A stretch of 64,000 bases of DNA from CAVVAH01 sp963746175 (GCA_963746175.1 CAVVAH010000004.1:930001-994000); one strand, 5' to 3'; counted from the stretch's first letter, positions 23,958 to 33,190 are shown. The notes: generated by a model from the sequence alone, not told the origin. Made by a program: numbers and translations.

Positions 23958-24737
23958 ATGAGCACGCCGGCGCGGTCTGCCGCAGCGGGGCCGGACGCGG
24001 GGGCTTCCCGCGAACTTCCAGCAGATCCGCTGTGGATCACGGACCCGCCGTCCAGGCCCGGGTCAGAGCGCCAGGACGGGGGAGTTCTGGTCAGCGCGTC
24101 CCGCCGTCGCCCACCCTCCCCGGATTTCATGATCCACAGCAGATCCGCTGGAAAATGTCCAACAGATCCCCTGTGGACCATGGTCACCGGAGCCGCCCGC
24201 TGGCTGCGCGGCACCACGGTCGGGGTCGCCGCCTCGGCCGTCTCGGTCGGCGGTCACGTGCTCGGTGCCGGCAGCGCCCCGCGGCTGCTGCCCCTGACCG
24301 GTCTCACGGCGGGCGCCGTCCTCGTGGCGGTGGCGCTCAGCGGGGTGCGGTGGCGCCTGGCCCCGTTGATGGCCGTCCTCCTCGGCGCGCAAGTCGTGTT
24401 CCATGTCGTCCTCGCGGCGACCCACGTGCACCCGGCCGCCGCCGGTCGGGTCGCGGACCTGTCGGCCGCCGGCGGCGTCAGCGCTCGGATGCCGGTCCTG
24501 CACCTGGTCGCCGCCGTCGTCACCGCCCTGCTGCTGCGCCGCGGCGAGGACGTCTGCTGGCAGCTCACGTCGGCGGTCGCCCGGCCCGCGCGGGTCGCCC
24601 GGCTGCTGGTGGCGAACCCTGTGGCGCGGCAGCTCCCCCCACTGGTCGTCGCCCTCCACCACGCACCGTCCGTGCTGGCGCATCGGCTGGTCGACGTCGC
24701 TCCTCGTCGGGGGCCGCCGGCACCGCACGCCTGCTGA
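23958..24737 (+). CDS. Membrane protein of the copper cluster, with palindromic insert in its 5' end
   Basis: 259 residues from ATG 23958, which has TAGCCT 7 nt upstream (leaderless). Residues from about 75 onward form three or four hydrophobic helices: TTVGVAASAVSVGGHVLGA, LLPLTGLTAGAVLVAVAL, LAPLMAVLLGAQVVFHVVL and LHLVAAVVTALLL. Histidines cluster at FHVVLAATHVHPA and the C-terminus ends APHAC. Residues about 20-74 are encoded by the inserted palindromic repeat 24016-24180; an ATG at 24180 just after it could be an alternative start. It precedes copC, so a copper role is likely, but the family is not characterised to my knowledge. Confidence 0.7.
   Translation: MSTPARSAAAGPDAGASRELPADPLWITDPPSRPGSERQDGGVLVSASRRRPPSPDFMIHSRSAGKCPTDPLWTMVTGAARWLRGTTVGVAASAVSVGGHVLGAGSAPRLLPLTGLTAGAVLVAVALSGVRWRLAPLMAVLLGAQVVFHVVLAATHVHPAAAGRVADLSAAGGVSARMPVLHLVAAVVTALLLRRGEDVCWQLTSAVARPARVARLLVANPVARQLPPLVVALHHAPSVLAHRLVDVAPRRGPPAPHAC
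24016..24180. repeat. Three-copy CAGATCCGCTGTGGATC repeat element inside a coding region
   Basis: TTCCAGCAGATCCGCTGTGG (from 24016) and TCCAACAGATCCCCTGTGGA (from 24158) are direct copies; GATCCACAGCAGATCCGCTG (from 24131) is an inverted copy. The first and second form a hairpin with a loop of about 90 nt. The unit is itself near-palindromic. The whole block remains open in the frame of the copper-cluster membrane gene. Confidence 0.75.
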
Positions 24738-24866
24738 CCTCTCCGCCTCCTCCGACCGCGTCGTCGCGCGGACGGCGCCGTGCCGCGGCTGCGCCGGCGC
24801 GTCCGTCCGGTCGTGGCGACACTCAGCCTCCCGTCCGACGTGCACGCGTGGAAAGGTGCCGCTTCC

Positions 24867-25448
24867 GTGCCCCACCCCACCCGCGGCCGTACCACGGCCC
24901 GCGTTGCGGTCGCCGCAGCCCTTGTCGCCGCGGCCAGCCTGCTGCTGCTGGCCGGGGCCGGTCCGGCGGCAGCGCACGCGCGTCTGGTGCGGGCGGTGCC
25001 GGGCGACGGCAGCACGGTGGAGACCGCACCGAGCCGGGTGAGCCTGGTGTTCGACGAGGAGATGCGGCCGCCGGCGACGATCGTGGTCACCGGGCCGGGC
25101 GGCGCCGAGGTCCAGCACGGCACGGTCGCCGTCGCGGACGACACCGCGACCGTCGCCGTACGGGTGACCGCGCACGGCACCTACCGCGTCGCGTTCCGCG
25201 TGGTGTCCGCCGACGGTCACCCGGTCACCGGGGAGACGTCGTTCGGGTTCCGTACGTCCCCCGCGGGCGCCAGCCCGGCCGCGGCGGCCGGCGGGCACCA
25301 CCCCGCCGAGAAGACCGGTGCCGGCTTCTCCAGCGGCCGGGTCGTCGGCATCGTCGCCGTGATCACGCTGCTCGCCGGGATGGCACTGCTGACGGTGCGC
25401 CGCCTCCCCGGTGGCCTCGTGAACCCCCCGCGCAGGGGCAGCCCGTGA
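24867..25448 (+). CDS. copC: CopC-type copper-binding protein, membrane-anchored
   Basis: 193 residues. Signal peptide (helix VAVAAALVAAASLLLLA) ends at A36; the predicted mature N-terminus is H37-A-R-L, as required for the N-terminal Cu(II) ligand of CopC. The beta-sandwich follows with LVFDEEM, VVTGPGGAEV and VSADGHPVTGETSFGF (second His). A C-terminal helix VVGIVAVITLLAGMALLTV anchors it. GTG 24867 has GAAAGG upstream. Its stop overlaps the copD GTG (GTGA), coupling the two. It delivers or buffers copper outside the membrane. Confidence 0.92.
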   Translation: MPHPTRGRTTARVAVAAALVAAASLLLLAGAGPAAAHARLVRAVPGDGSTVETAPSRVSLVFDEEMRPPATIVVTGPGGAEVQHGTVAVADDTATVAVRVTAHGTYRVAFRVVSADGHPVTGETSFGFRTSPAGASPAAAAGGHHPAEKTGAGFSSGRVVGIVAVITLLAGMALLTVRRLPGGLVNPPRRGSP

Positions 25449-27541
25449 CCGGCATCGACACCGAGACGGGTGCCGCCACCCGTACCGCCACGTGGGTGGT
25501 GCGCCGGTGGGCCGCGGGCACGGCGCTGGTCACGCTCTCCGTGCTGGTGGTCGTGCTGCTCGCGGGCGGCGGAGCGCCGCAGCCGGTGCCGGCCGGCCTG
25601 CCGGACCCCGGGGCCGCCACCGGCTGGGGGCTGCCGGTCGCCCGGCTGCTGGCCGGCCTCGCCGGTGTCGCGACGGTGGGCCTGCTGCTGGCGGCCGCGC
25701 TGCTGCTGCCGTCCCCGGCGGACCGGCTCGCCGACGTGCCCCGCCGGGGCGTGGCGCTCGCAGCGGGCCTGGCCGCGCTGTGGCTCGTCGCCGTCGCGGC
25801 CGAGGTCGTGCTCACGGTCTCCGACATCGTCGGGGTGCCGATCGCGCAGGCGGCCGACCCGACGATGCTGCGCAGCTTCCTGGGTCAGACCTCGCAGGGC
25901 CGGGCCCTGCTGGTGCAGGTCGCGCTGCTGGTCGTGGTGGCCGGCCTGGCGCGGTCCACGGCGACGACCCGCGGTGCCCTGGCCGCGCTGCTGGTCGCGG
26001 TGGCCGCGCTCGCCCCACCGGCGCTGACCGGGCACTCGGCGTCCGCCGGCAGCCACGACCTCGCCGTCGCGAGCCTGCTGGTCCACCTCGTTGCCGCGGC
26101 GCTCTGGGTCGGGGGGCTGGCGGCCCTGGCATGGGCCGCCGCGGCGGGTACGGATTCCCTGCGGTTCGCGGTGCCGCGGTTCTCCACGCTGGCGGCCTGG
26201 TGCTTCACCGCCGTCGCGGCGTCCGGCGTCGTGAACGCCGGCGTGCGGCTCGGCGGCCTGGAGCCGCTCGTCACCTCCGCCTACGGCGGCCTGGTGGTGG
26301 CCAAGGCCGTCGCGCTCGCGGTGCTCGGCGGCTTCGGCTGGTGGCACCGCAGCCGGACCGTGACGGGTCTCGACGCCACCGGCGCGGGCGGCGTCCGCGC
26401 CGGGCGGCTGTTCCTGTCGGTGGCGGCGGCCGAGCTGGTCGTGATGGCTGCCACGATCGCGCTGGCCGTCGGCCTGTCCCGGACGCCGACGCCCGCCGGC
26501 GACGGGACGCGCCCGTCGCGCGCCGCGGACCTGCTCGGGTTCCCGCTCCCGGGCCCGCCGACGTCCGGCCGGGTCGCGTTCGGGTTCGTGCCGGACGGGT
26601 TCGCGATCACCTTCCTGGTGCTGGCCGCCGCGCTGTACGCCACCGGCGTGCTCGCACTGCGCCGCCGCGGTGACCGCTGGCCGGTCGGCCGGTCGCTGGC
26701 CTGGGCTGCCGGTCTCGCCGTGTTCGCGTGGGCGACGATCGGCGGGCTCGGCCTGTACTCGCACGTGCTGTTCTCGGCGCACATGGTCGCGCACATGCTG
26801 CTGAGCATGGTCGCGCCCATCGGCCTGGTGCTCGGGGCGCCGGTCACCCTCGCGCTGCGCGCCCTCCCCGGCCCGCGCACACCCGGCGAGACGTCCCCGC
26901 GGGGGCTCCTGACCGCGGCCCTGCACTCCCGCGTGGTGCGGCTGGTGACCCACCCGTTGCTGGCGCTGGCCCTGTTCGTCGGCAGTCTCTACGGGCTGTA
27001 CTTCACCGGCCTGTTCCCGGCACTGATGGCGCACCACCTCGGGCACGTCGCGATGGAGTTCCACTTCCTCGCCGTCGGCTCGCTGTTCTTCTGGGTGCTC
27101 GTCGGGGTCGACCCGGCGCCTCGCCGGCTGCCCGGTATCGCGCGCGTCGGGCTGCTCTTCGCAGCGATGCCGTTCCACGCGTTCTTCTCCATCGCGCTGA
27201 TGAGCTCGAGCACCGTGCTCGCCCATGACTACTACCTGCGGCTGGACCGCCCGTACTGGACGGCGCTGCTCGACGACCAGCACCTCGGCGGCGGCATCGG
27301 CTGGGCGATGGGCGAGCTGCCGATCCTGCTGGTCCTCGCTGCGGTGTTCGTCCAGTGGTCGCGGACCGACGCCCGCGAGGCCGCCCGGTTCGACCGGGCC
27401 GCCGACCGCGCGACGCAGCGGGCGGCCGGCCGTGGCGCCGACGTCCCCGCACTCGATGCCGACGACGAGCTGGCGACGTACAACGCGCGGTTGGCCGCAC
27501 TCGCCGCGCGCCACGAGAAGCACCAGGACCGAAGGCCATGA
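25445..27541 (+). CDS. CopD - CtaG (cytochrome c oxidase assembly) fusion protein
   Basis: 698 residues, about 16 hydrophobic helices. Residues 1-330 form the CopD copper-import domain (HSASAGSHDLAVASLLVHLV, then AALWVGGLAALAW). Residues 365-650 form a CtaG/caa3-type assembly domain: YSHVLFSAHMVAHMLLSMV, HHLGHVAMEFHFLAVGSLFF, MPFHAFFSIALMSSSTVLA. Conserved Met/His residues in these helices bind copper. A charged cytoplasmic tail closes the protein. The fusion is common in actinobacteria and links copper import to oxidase assembly. Translationally coupled to copC. Confidence 0.93.
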   Translation: MTGIDTETGAATRTATWVVRRWAAGTALVTLSVLVVVLLAGGGAPQPVPAGLPDPGAATGWGLPVARLLAGLAGVATVGLLLAAALLLPSPADRLADVPRRGVALAAGLAALWLVAVAAEVVLTVSDIVGVPIAQAADPTMLRSFLGQTSQGRALLVQVALLVVVAGLARSTATTRGALAALLVAVAALAPPALTGHSASAGSHDLAVASLLVHLVAAALWVGGLAALAWAAAAGTDSLRFAVPRFSTLAAWCFTAVAASGVVNAGVRLGGLEPLVTSAYGGLVVAKAVALAVLGGFGWWHRSRTVTGLDATGAGGVRAGRLFLSVAAAELVVMAATIALAVGLSRTPTPAGDGTRPSRAADLLGFPLPGPPTSGRVAFGFVPDGFAITFLVLAAALYATGVLALRRRGDRWPVGRSLAWAAGLAVFAWATIGGLGLYSHVLFSAHMVAHMLLSMVAPIGLVLGAPVTLALRALPGPRTPGETSPRGLLTAALHSRVVRLVTHPLLALALFVGSLYGLYFTGLFPALMAHHLGHVAMEFHFLAVGSLFFWVLVGVDPAPRRLPGIARVGLLFAAMPFHAFFSIALMSSSTVLAHDYYLRLDRPYWTALLDDQHLGGGIGWAMGELPILLVLAAVFVQWSRTDAREAARFDRAADRATQRAAGRGADVPALDADDELATYNARLAALAARHEKHQDRRP

Positions 27542-27554
27542 GGCTTGCCAAATG

Positions 27555-27593
27555 TTACCGGTCAGTAGCATCATGGTTGTTACTGACGGGTAG
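27555..27593. promoter_or_regulatory. Inverted-repeat operator of the acyl-CoA dehydrogenase gene
   Basis: TTACCGGTCAGTAG (27555-27568) and TTACTGACGGGTAG (27580-27593) form an inverted repeat (11 of 14 pairs) with an 11-nt centre, in the 97-nt gap before the dehydrogenase. The form fits a TetR-family fatty-acid regulator; no such gene is adjacent. Confidence 0.6.
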
Positions 27594-27638
27594 GAAACCG
27601 TCGTCCGGTCACGTCGTACGGAAGGACGCGCCCCGACC

Positions 27639-29481
27639 ATGGGCCACTACAAGAGCAACCTGCGCGACATCGAGTTCACCCTCTTCGAGGTCCTGGGCCG
27701 CCAGAAGGTGCTCGGCACCGGGCCCTACGCCGAGGTCGACGAGGACACCGCGCGCAGCATCCTCGACGAGGTGGAGCGCCTGGCGACCGGGCCGCTGGCC
27801 GAGTCGCTGCTCGAGTCCGACCGCACGCCCCCCGGTCTACGACCCCGCCACCCACTCGGTGACGATGCCCCCGGCGTTCAGGAAGAGCTACCAGGCCTAC
27901 ATGGACGCCGAGTGGTGGCGGATGGACCTGCCCGAGGAGCTCGGCGGCACCGTGGTCCCGCCGTCGCTGCGCTGGGCGGTGGCCGAGCTCATCCTCGGCT
28001 CGAACCCGGCGGTGCACATGTACGCCTCGGGCATGGCGTTCGCGCACGTGGTCCACCGGCTCGGCACCGAGGAGCAGCACAAGGTCGCCGAGCGGATGGT
28101 CGAGGGCCGCTGGGGCGCGACCATGGTCCTCACCGAGCCGGACGCCGGCTCCGACGTCGGCGCCGGCCGCACCCGGGCGGTGCAGCAGGCCGACGGCAGC
28201 TGGCACATCGAGGGCGTCAAGCGGTTCATCACCTCGGCCGAGCACGACATGTCCGACAACATCGTGCACCTCGTGCTGGCCCGCCCCGAGGGTGCCGGCC
28301 CGGGCACCAAGGGGCTCTCGCTGTTCATCGTGCCGAAGACCCACTTCGACTGGGAGACCGGCGAGCTCGGCGAGCGCAACGGCGCCTACGTCACCAACGT
28401 CGAGCACAAGATGGGCCTCAAGGCGTCCACGACCTGCGAGATCACCTTCGGCGAGAAGGAGCCGGCCGTCGGGTGGCTGGTCGGCGAGGTGCACGACGGC
28501 ATCGCGCAGATGTTCAAGATCATCGAGTTCGCCCGGATGATGGTCGGCACGAAGGCGATCGCCACCCTCTCGACCGGCTACCTCAACGCGCTCGACTACG
28601 CCAAGACCCGAGTGCAGGGCCCGGACCTCACGTCGATGACCGACAAGGCCGCGCCGCGCGTCACGATCACCCACCACCCCGACGTACGCCGGTCGCTCAT
28701 GACCCAGAAGTCGTACGCCGAGGGCATGCGGGCGCTCACGCTCTACACGGCGTCGATCCAGGACGAGGTGGCGCTGGCCGAGCACGCCGGCGACGAGAGC
28801 GACGCGCACGACCTCGCCGTACGGCTCAACGACCTGCTGCTGCCGATCGTCAAGGGCTACGGCTCGGAGAAGTCCTACGAGCTGCTCGGGTCGCAGTCGC
28901 TGCAGATCTTCGGCGGCTCGGGCTACCTGCAGGACTACCCGCTCGAGCAGTACATCCGGGACGCCAAGATCGACACCCTCTACGAGGGCACGACGGCGAT
29001 CCAGGGCATGGACTTCTTCTTCCGCAAGATCGTGCGGGACAAGGGCCAGGCGCTGACCAAGCTGATGACCGACATCCAGGAGTTCGCCAAGGGCGACGAG
29101 GGCAACGGCGCGCTGCAGGCCGAGCGCGAGCTGCTCGCCAAGGGCCTCGAGGACGTGCAGGGCATCGTCGGCACGATGGTCGGCTCGCTGACCGCCTCCG
29201 CCGAGGAGGTCACCAACATCTACAAGGTGGGCCAGAACACCACCCGGCTGCTGCTCGCGTGCGGCGACCTGGTGGTGGCCTGGCTGCTGCTGCGGCAGGC
29301 GGCCGTGGCGGCCCGGGCGCTCGAGGCGGGCGCCACCGGCAAGGACGCGGCGTTCTACGCCGGCAAGGTGGCCGCGGCGTCGTTCTTCGCCCACCAGGTC
29401 CTGCCGCTGCTCACCGCGCAGAAGGCCGTCGCCGAGAGCGTCGACAACTCCCTCATGGACCTCCCCGAGGACGCCTTCTAG
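27639..29481 (+). CDS. Acyl-CoA dehydrogenase, FadE5-like, with one frameshift
   Basis: About 613 residues when one frameshift is repaired. The first 64 residues (MGHYKSNLRDIEFTLFEVLG onward) are in one frame; at a run of six C (27828-27833) the frame shifts, and VYDPATHSVTMPPAF continues to the stop. Dropping one C restores it. Landmarks: TMVLTEPDAGSDVGAG (FAD), FITSAEHDMS, GLSLFIVPK, QIFGGSGYLQDYPLEQ and LYEGTTAIQGMDF with the catalytic Glu. It oxidises acyl-CoA to enoyl-CoA in beta-oxidation; this long subfamily is close to mycobacterial FadE5. The shift is either an assembly error or a recent inactivation. Confidence 0.88.
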
Positions 29482-29905
29482 CCCTCGCCGAGTCTCCGTC
29501 CTGCGGCGCCGTCCGTGGTGACGGTCAGAGCGGCCTCGGAGGAGACGCCATAGCTCCCGCGGTCGCAGCCCTGACCGATGTTGATCACGTGGACGTGATC
29601 AACCGCCGCCGGTAGGGGTGAATTCACCACAGTCGGCGGCGGTTTGCCACGGTCGGTTCGCCGAACGGCGAGTCAGCGACCTCAGGCGGTCAGCCCTCCG
29701 CTTCCAGGCCGCTCTGAGCTGCAGGTCAGCTCGTCGAGACGCTCAACACTGCCCGATTCGCTCGCTTTCGAGCGATCTGTCCCGAGCCCGATCGGGTGGC
29801 AGGCGGTGTGCGGGCCGGTGACCCGGGTACCACCACTCCAGCGGCCGTCACCCGTCGGTTGCCCGGCTCGCCAGCCGCTCCCCGCACCACCACCTGGAGG
29901 AACCC
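29482..29905. other. Intergenic stretch without a supported gene
   Basis: This 424-base gap contains the palindrome 29580-29603 and a GCCGCCG/CGGCGGC stem around 29603-29643. One open frame on the plus strand (29618-29821) has atypical composition and no recognisable features, so I do not call it. Confidence 0.5.
29580..29603. repeat. Perfect palindrome GTTGATCACGT-GG-ACGTGATCAAC
   Basis: Eleven-bp perfect arms around GG, about 100 nt after the dehydrogenase stop. It is a TGATCA variant of the GACCACGT-type palindromes at 12821, 41054 and 55686 and of the TGATCACGG pair at 49902 and 49964. Confidence 0.7.
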
Positions 29906-30127
29906 ATGGGCATCGGGGTCAGCATCTTCCTCATCGCCGTCGGCGCCATCCTCGCCTTCGCGGTGAACTACGACATCTCCGGCCTGGACATCGCCGTCAT
30001 CGGCTACATCCTCATGATCGTCGGGGTCATCGGGCTCATCATGACCGCGTTCATCTGGGGGCCGCGCCGTACGGCAGGCCGAGGCGACGTCGTCGAGGAG
30101 CGCCGCGTCTACGACGACCGCGTCTGA
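29906..30127 (+). CDS. DUF6458 family small membrane protein
   Basis: 73 residues: two hydrophobic helices (SIFLIAVGAILAFAV and IAVIGYILMIVGVIGLIMTA) joined by NYDISGLD, then a short charged tail ending RRVYDDRV. MGIGVSIFLIAVGAILAFAV is the hallmark start of DUF6458, widespread in actinobacteria with unknown function. A strong GGAGGAACCC ribosome site precedes the ATG. A terminator hairpin and a second, related two-helix protein follow. Confidence 0.9.
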   Translation: MGIGVSIFLIAVGAILAFAVNYDISGLDIAVIGYILMIVGVIGLIMTAFIWGPRRTAGRGDVVEERRVYDDRV

Positions 30128-30146
30128 CGCCCAGCACGGAGCTCGC

Positions 30147-30179
30147 CGGCCGGTGACCCGCACCTCGGGTCACCGGCCG
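30147..30179 (+). terminator. Hairpin after the DUF6458 gene
   Basis: CGGCCGGTGACCCG (30147-30160), loop of 5 nt, exact reverse complement 30166-30179; 14 perfect pairs. It lies between the two small membrane protein genes. Confidence 0.65.
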
Positions 30180-30200
30180 CGGCATGTTCAGGAGGTACCT

Positions 30201-30536
30201 GTGCGACGAGGAGCACCGAGGCCGCCGGCCGTGCGCCGCTCGGTCGGCGCCGCCGTCGTCCTCATGGCCGTCGGCGGCGTCCTGGCGCTCGGCATCCATC
30301 CGCCCGCCGTCGTCGAGGAGTACGTCGACCTGCTCGACCTCGGGCTGATCCTGATCTGGTCCGGGATGCTGCTGCTGGCGATGCAGGTCGTCATGCACCG
30401 CCCGCGCCGCACCCGCCCGCGGCGTAGGACATGGGACGACCGCACCGACCAGTGGTACGAGCAGGACGTGCACCGGCCGGGCTACGCCGGCGAGACCCGC
30501 GCGCTGCCGACGGTCCGCGACGGCCGCCGCCGCTGA
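30201..30536 (+). CDS. Small two-helix membrane protein, DUF6458-like
   Basis: 111 residues from GTG 30201, which has a perfect AGGAGGTACCT ribosome site. Helices at about 13-30 (VGAAVVLMAVGGVLALGI) and 41-60 (LGLILIWSGMLLLAMQVVMH) recall the preceding DUF6458 protein with a longer, Arg/Asp-rich cytoplasmic tail (RPRRRTWDDRTDQWYEQD). Possibly an ancient duplicate; function unknown. Confidence 0.72.
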   Translation: MRRGAPRPPAVRRSVGAAVVLMAVGGVLALGIHPPAVVEEYVDLLDLGLILIWSGMLLLAMQVVMHRPRRTRPRRRTWDDRTDQWYEQDVHRPGYAGETRALPTVRDGRRR

Positions 30537-30550
30537 CAGCCGTCCGCGAG

Positions 30551-31216
30551 TCACGCGACGGACGACGCGAGCGCCACCGCCCGCGACAGGGCCGCGAGCT
30601 CGGGGCCGGACTGGTAGGGGTCCTGGCGGCGGAGCGCCTCGGCGGCCGCGAGCTGGCCGGCGTACGGGGTGCCGACCCGGGCGGCGAAGGCGGCCAGCAG
30701 GGCGGTCAGCGCCGGTCGCGCGCTGTCGGCGATGCCGACCGCCTCGAGCATGCCGTCGGTGACAACGACCTGGGCGAGGATGACCGCCGTCATCGCGACG
30801 TCCAGGGCGGCCGGACCGGGACGGGCGTTCGACCAGTCGATGACGACCGGGTCCGAGCCGTGGAGGATCACGTTGAGCGGGTGCAGGTCGAGGTGCAGCA
30901 GCGCCTCGCCCGGTGCGGCTCCGGGCCAGGCGAGGGCGTGCAGCCGGTCGTGCAGCTCGGCGAGCAGCGCGCCGGCCTCGGCCGGTGGCAGGCCAGCGAC
31001 GAGCGCCGCCGCCAGGGTCGGTCCGTCGACCCGTTCCATGACGATGTCGGGTCCGGTGGCGTCGTCGACGGCCGGCACCGGGTAGCCGAGGCCGGCGACC
31101 GCGCGGATGACGGCAGCCTCCCCCTCGGCCGACCGGCCGTCGCGGTAGCGCCGCAGCACCAGCCCGTCGGCGTACGCGTAGACGTCGGAGTCCCGTCCCG
31201 CGGCGAGCAGCTCCAT
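30551..31216 (-). CDS. APH/choline-kinase-fold phosphotransferase
   Basis: 221 residues. Nucleotide loop LLAAGRDSDVYAYADGLVLR; catalytic loop H-L-D-L-H-P-L-N-V-I-L; metal motif VIDWSNARPG. This is a compact aminoglycoside-phosphotransferase-fold kinase. It starts 11 nt downstream of the NHL/thioredoxin gene and is presumably co-transcribed. Such kinases act on diverse small molecules (aminoglycosides, macrolides, homoserine, methylthioribose); the substrate is not evident. Confidence 0.86.
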   Translation of the reverse strand: MELLAAGRDSDVYAYADGLVLRRYRDGRSAEGEAAVIRAVAGLGYPVPAVDDATGPDIVMERVDGPTLAAALVAGLPPAEAGALLAELHDRLHALAWPGAAPGEALLHLDLHPLNVILHGSDPVVIDWSNARPGPAALDVAMTAVILAQVVVTDGMLEAVGIADSARPALTALLAAFAARVGTPYAGQLAAAEALRRQDPYQSGPELAALSRAVALASSVA

Positions 31217-31227
31217 CCGTCGGTCCG

Positions 31228-33033
31228 TCAGCCGGCGAGGTAGAGCCGCAGCTCGGCCGGAGCGCCCTCGACGAGCCGGACCGGGACGCCCCAGTCCTGC
31301 TGGTGCACGTGGCAGGCCGGGAACTCCACGTCGGCCGCGTCGTCGCAGGACGCCGCCATCGCGGCGACGTGCAGGACACCGTCGCCGACGTGTGCGTCGA
31401 GCACCAGCTGCCGGGTCAGACCCTCGCCGCGACCTTCGCCCGCGCGCAGCAGCCCTGGCGGTGTCGACGTCACGACCAGTCGGGTCGCCGGTCCGTAGCG
31501 CTCGTCGAGCTTCTGGCCGGCCGGTGGCCTGAAGACCACCTCGAGCCCGACCTCCCCCGGCGCCACCTCCGTGACGGGTCGGTGCGTACGGCGGGCCGCG
31601 CCGTCGACGACCAGCGCCTCCTCGGGCAGCCGGAGCCGGGTGAGCCGGTGGGCCGCGGACTCGACGACCACCAGGTCGCCGTCGACGAGCACCGCCGCGC
31701 TCGGCTCGGCGAGGCCGGTGAGCAGGGTGCTCACCTGCCCGGACGCGGGGTCGAACCGCCGTACGGCGCCGTTGTACGTGTCGCTCACCGCGACGGAGCC
31801 GTCCGGCAGCGCCGTCACCCCGAGCGGGTGCTGCAGCAGCGCGGTCGCGGCCGGCCCGTCGACGTGGCCGAAGTCGAAGAGCCCGGTGCCGACGTCGGTG
31901 GACACGGCTCCGTCCTCGAGGTGCCGCAGCGACGACGTCTCGCTGTCGACCAGCCAGAGCCGGTCGCCGGCCGTGGCCAGGCCGGAGGTCTGGGCGAACC
32001 ACGCGTCCGCCGCCGGACCGTCGAGCAGACCCTCGTTCGTGGTGCCGGCGAGGACGGCCACCTCGCCGGTGACCGGGTCGAACGACCAGAGCTGGTGGAT
32101 GCCCGCCATCGCGACCACCACGCGCCCGTCGAACCACGCGACGTCCCACGGCGACGACAGGTCCTCGGTGCCGGAGCCCTGCATCCACTGCCGCCCGGTG
32201 CCCGCGACCGTCGTCACCGTGCCGTCGGCGAGCCGGACGCCACGGAGCGCGTGGTTGACGGTGTCGGCGACGAGCACGTCGTAGCCCACCCGCTCGCGGA
32301 CCTCGGCCGGCAGCAGGCACAGCCCCTGGGGCTCGCTGAACCGCGCGCGCTCCGCTCCCCCGTCGACCAGGCCGCGCTCGCCGGCACCGATCCGGCGCAG
32401 CACCGTCTCGCCGTCGGCGGCCAGCTCGACCAGCGAGTGGTGCCCCGAGTCGCTGACGAGCAGCGTCCCGACGGGAAGGGCCAGCGCCTTGCCGGGGAAG
32501 CGCAGCGCGGTCGCGGGCGGCGGCGGCGCGACGTACGGGCCGTCGCCGCGGTGCAGCGTGCCCTTCGCCTCGTGCTCGCGGACCAGCTCGCCGACCAGCG
32601 TCGTGAGCGCGTGCGCGTGGCCCTCGCCGGAGTGCTGGGCGACGACGTAGCCCTCCGGGTCGACGACGACCAGCGTCGGCCAGGCCCGCACGGCGTACTG
32701 CTGCCAGGTCACCAGCTCGGGGTCGTCGAGCACGGGGTGGTGGACGTCGTAGCGTTCGACGGCCGCGGCCAGGGCGGCCGGGTCGGCCTCGTGCTCGAAC
32801 TTCGGCGAGTGCACGCCGACCGTCACCAGTACGTCGCCGTACGCCTCCTCGAGCGGGCGCAGCTCGTCGAGGACGTGCAGGCAGTTGATGCAGCAGAACG
32901 TCCAGAAGTCGAGCAGGACGACCTTGCCGCGCAGGTCCGCCAGCGAGAGGTCCCGGCCGCCCGTGTTGAGCCAGGCCCGGCCGGTCAGCTCCGGCGCCCG
33001 CACACGTGCGCGCCGGACAGGGGTCGAGGTCAC
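31228..33033 (-). CDS. NHL-repeat protein with thioredoxin domain
   Basis: 601 residues from GTG 33033. Residues 15-165 are a thioredoxin-like/TlpA domain with F-W-T-F-C47-C48-I-N-C51-L-H-V-L; C48/C51 form the likely redox pair. Residues 190-480 carry NHL beta-propeller blades (GTLLVSDSGHHSLVEL, VLVADTVNHALRGV, HPLGVTALPDGSVAVSDTYN). The last 120 residues resemble the C-terminal domain of NHLRC2-type proteins. No signal peptide, so cytoplasmic. Exact role unknown; redox sensing or scaffold. Confidence 0.92.
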   Translation of the reverse strand: MTSTPVRRARVRAPELTGRAWLNTGGRDLSLADLRGKVVLLDFWTFCCINCLHVLDELRPLEEAYGDVLVTVGVHSPKFEHEADPAALAAAVERYDVHHPVLDDPELVTWQQYAVRAWPTLVVVDPEGYVVAQHSGEGHAHALTTLVGELVREHEAKGTLHRGDGPYVAPPPPATALRFPGKALALPVGTLLVSDSGHHSLVELAADGETVLRRIGAGERGLVDGGAERARFSEPQGLCLLPAEVRERVGYDVLVADTVNHALRGVRLADGTVTTVAGTGRQWMQGSGTEDLSSPWDVAWFDGRVVVAMAGIHQLWSFDPVTGEVAVLAGTTNEGLLDGPAADAWFAQTSGLATAGDRLWLVDSETSSLRHLEDGAVSTDVGTGLFDFGHVDGPAATALLQHPLGVTALPDGSVAVSDTYNGAVRRFDPASGQVSTLLTGLAEPSAAVLVDGDLVVVESAAHRLTRLRLPEEALVVDGAARRTHRPVTEVAPGEVGLEVVFRPPAGQKLDERYGPATRLVVTSTPPGLLRAGEGRGEGLTRQLVLDAHVGDGVLHVAAMAASCDDAADVEFPACHVHQQDWGVPVRLVEGAPAELRLYLAG

Positions 33034-33190
33034 CGGCTCATTCTCCGGCACGCCGGTGAACGGTGCTGCGCGGTCGGGCGGGCGCCGCTTTGCACGACTC
33101 GGGCGCGGACGGCGCGGGAAGCCTCGCCTCCTCCGCAGCCGCTCTGACGGCCGCCCGACGGCGGGGGAGATGCCAGACCGGGTCACGGTT

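Noticed and set aside
23708..27541. A 1277-codon frame ending in CopD-CtaG
   Set aside because: Codons before 25445 are antisense or off-frame to the upstream copper genes; the GTGA overlap fixes the copD start.
25217..27640. Long antisense frame opposite copD-ctaG
   Set aside because: Arg/Gln/Gly-rich shadow with no domain; opposite strand is a clear membrane protein.
29618..29821. 67-codon plus-strand frame in the 29.5-29.9 kb gap
   Set aside because: No ribosome site, no motif and composition unlike neighbours.
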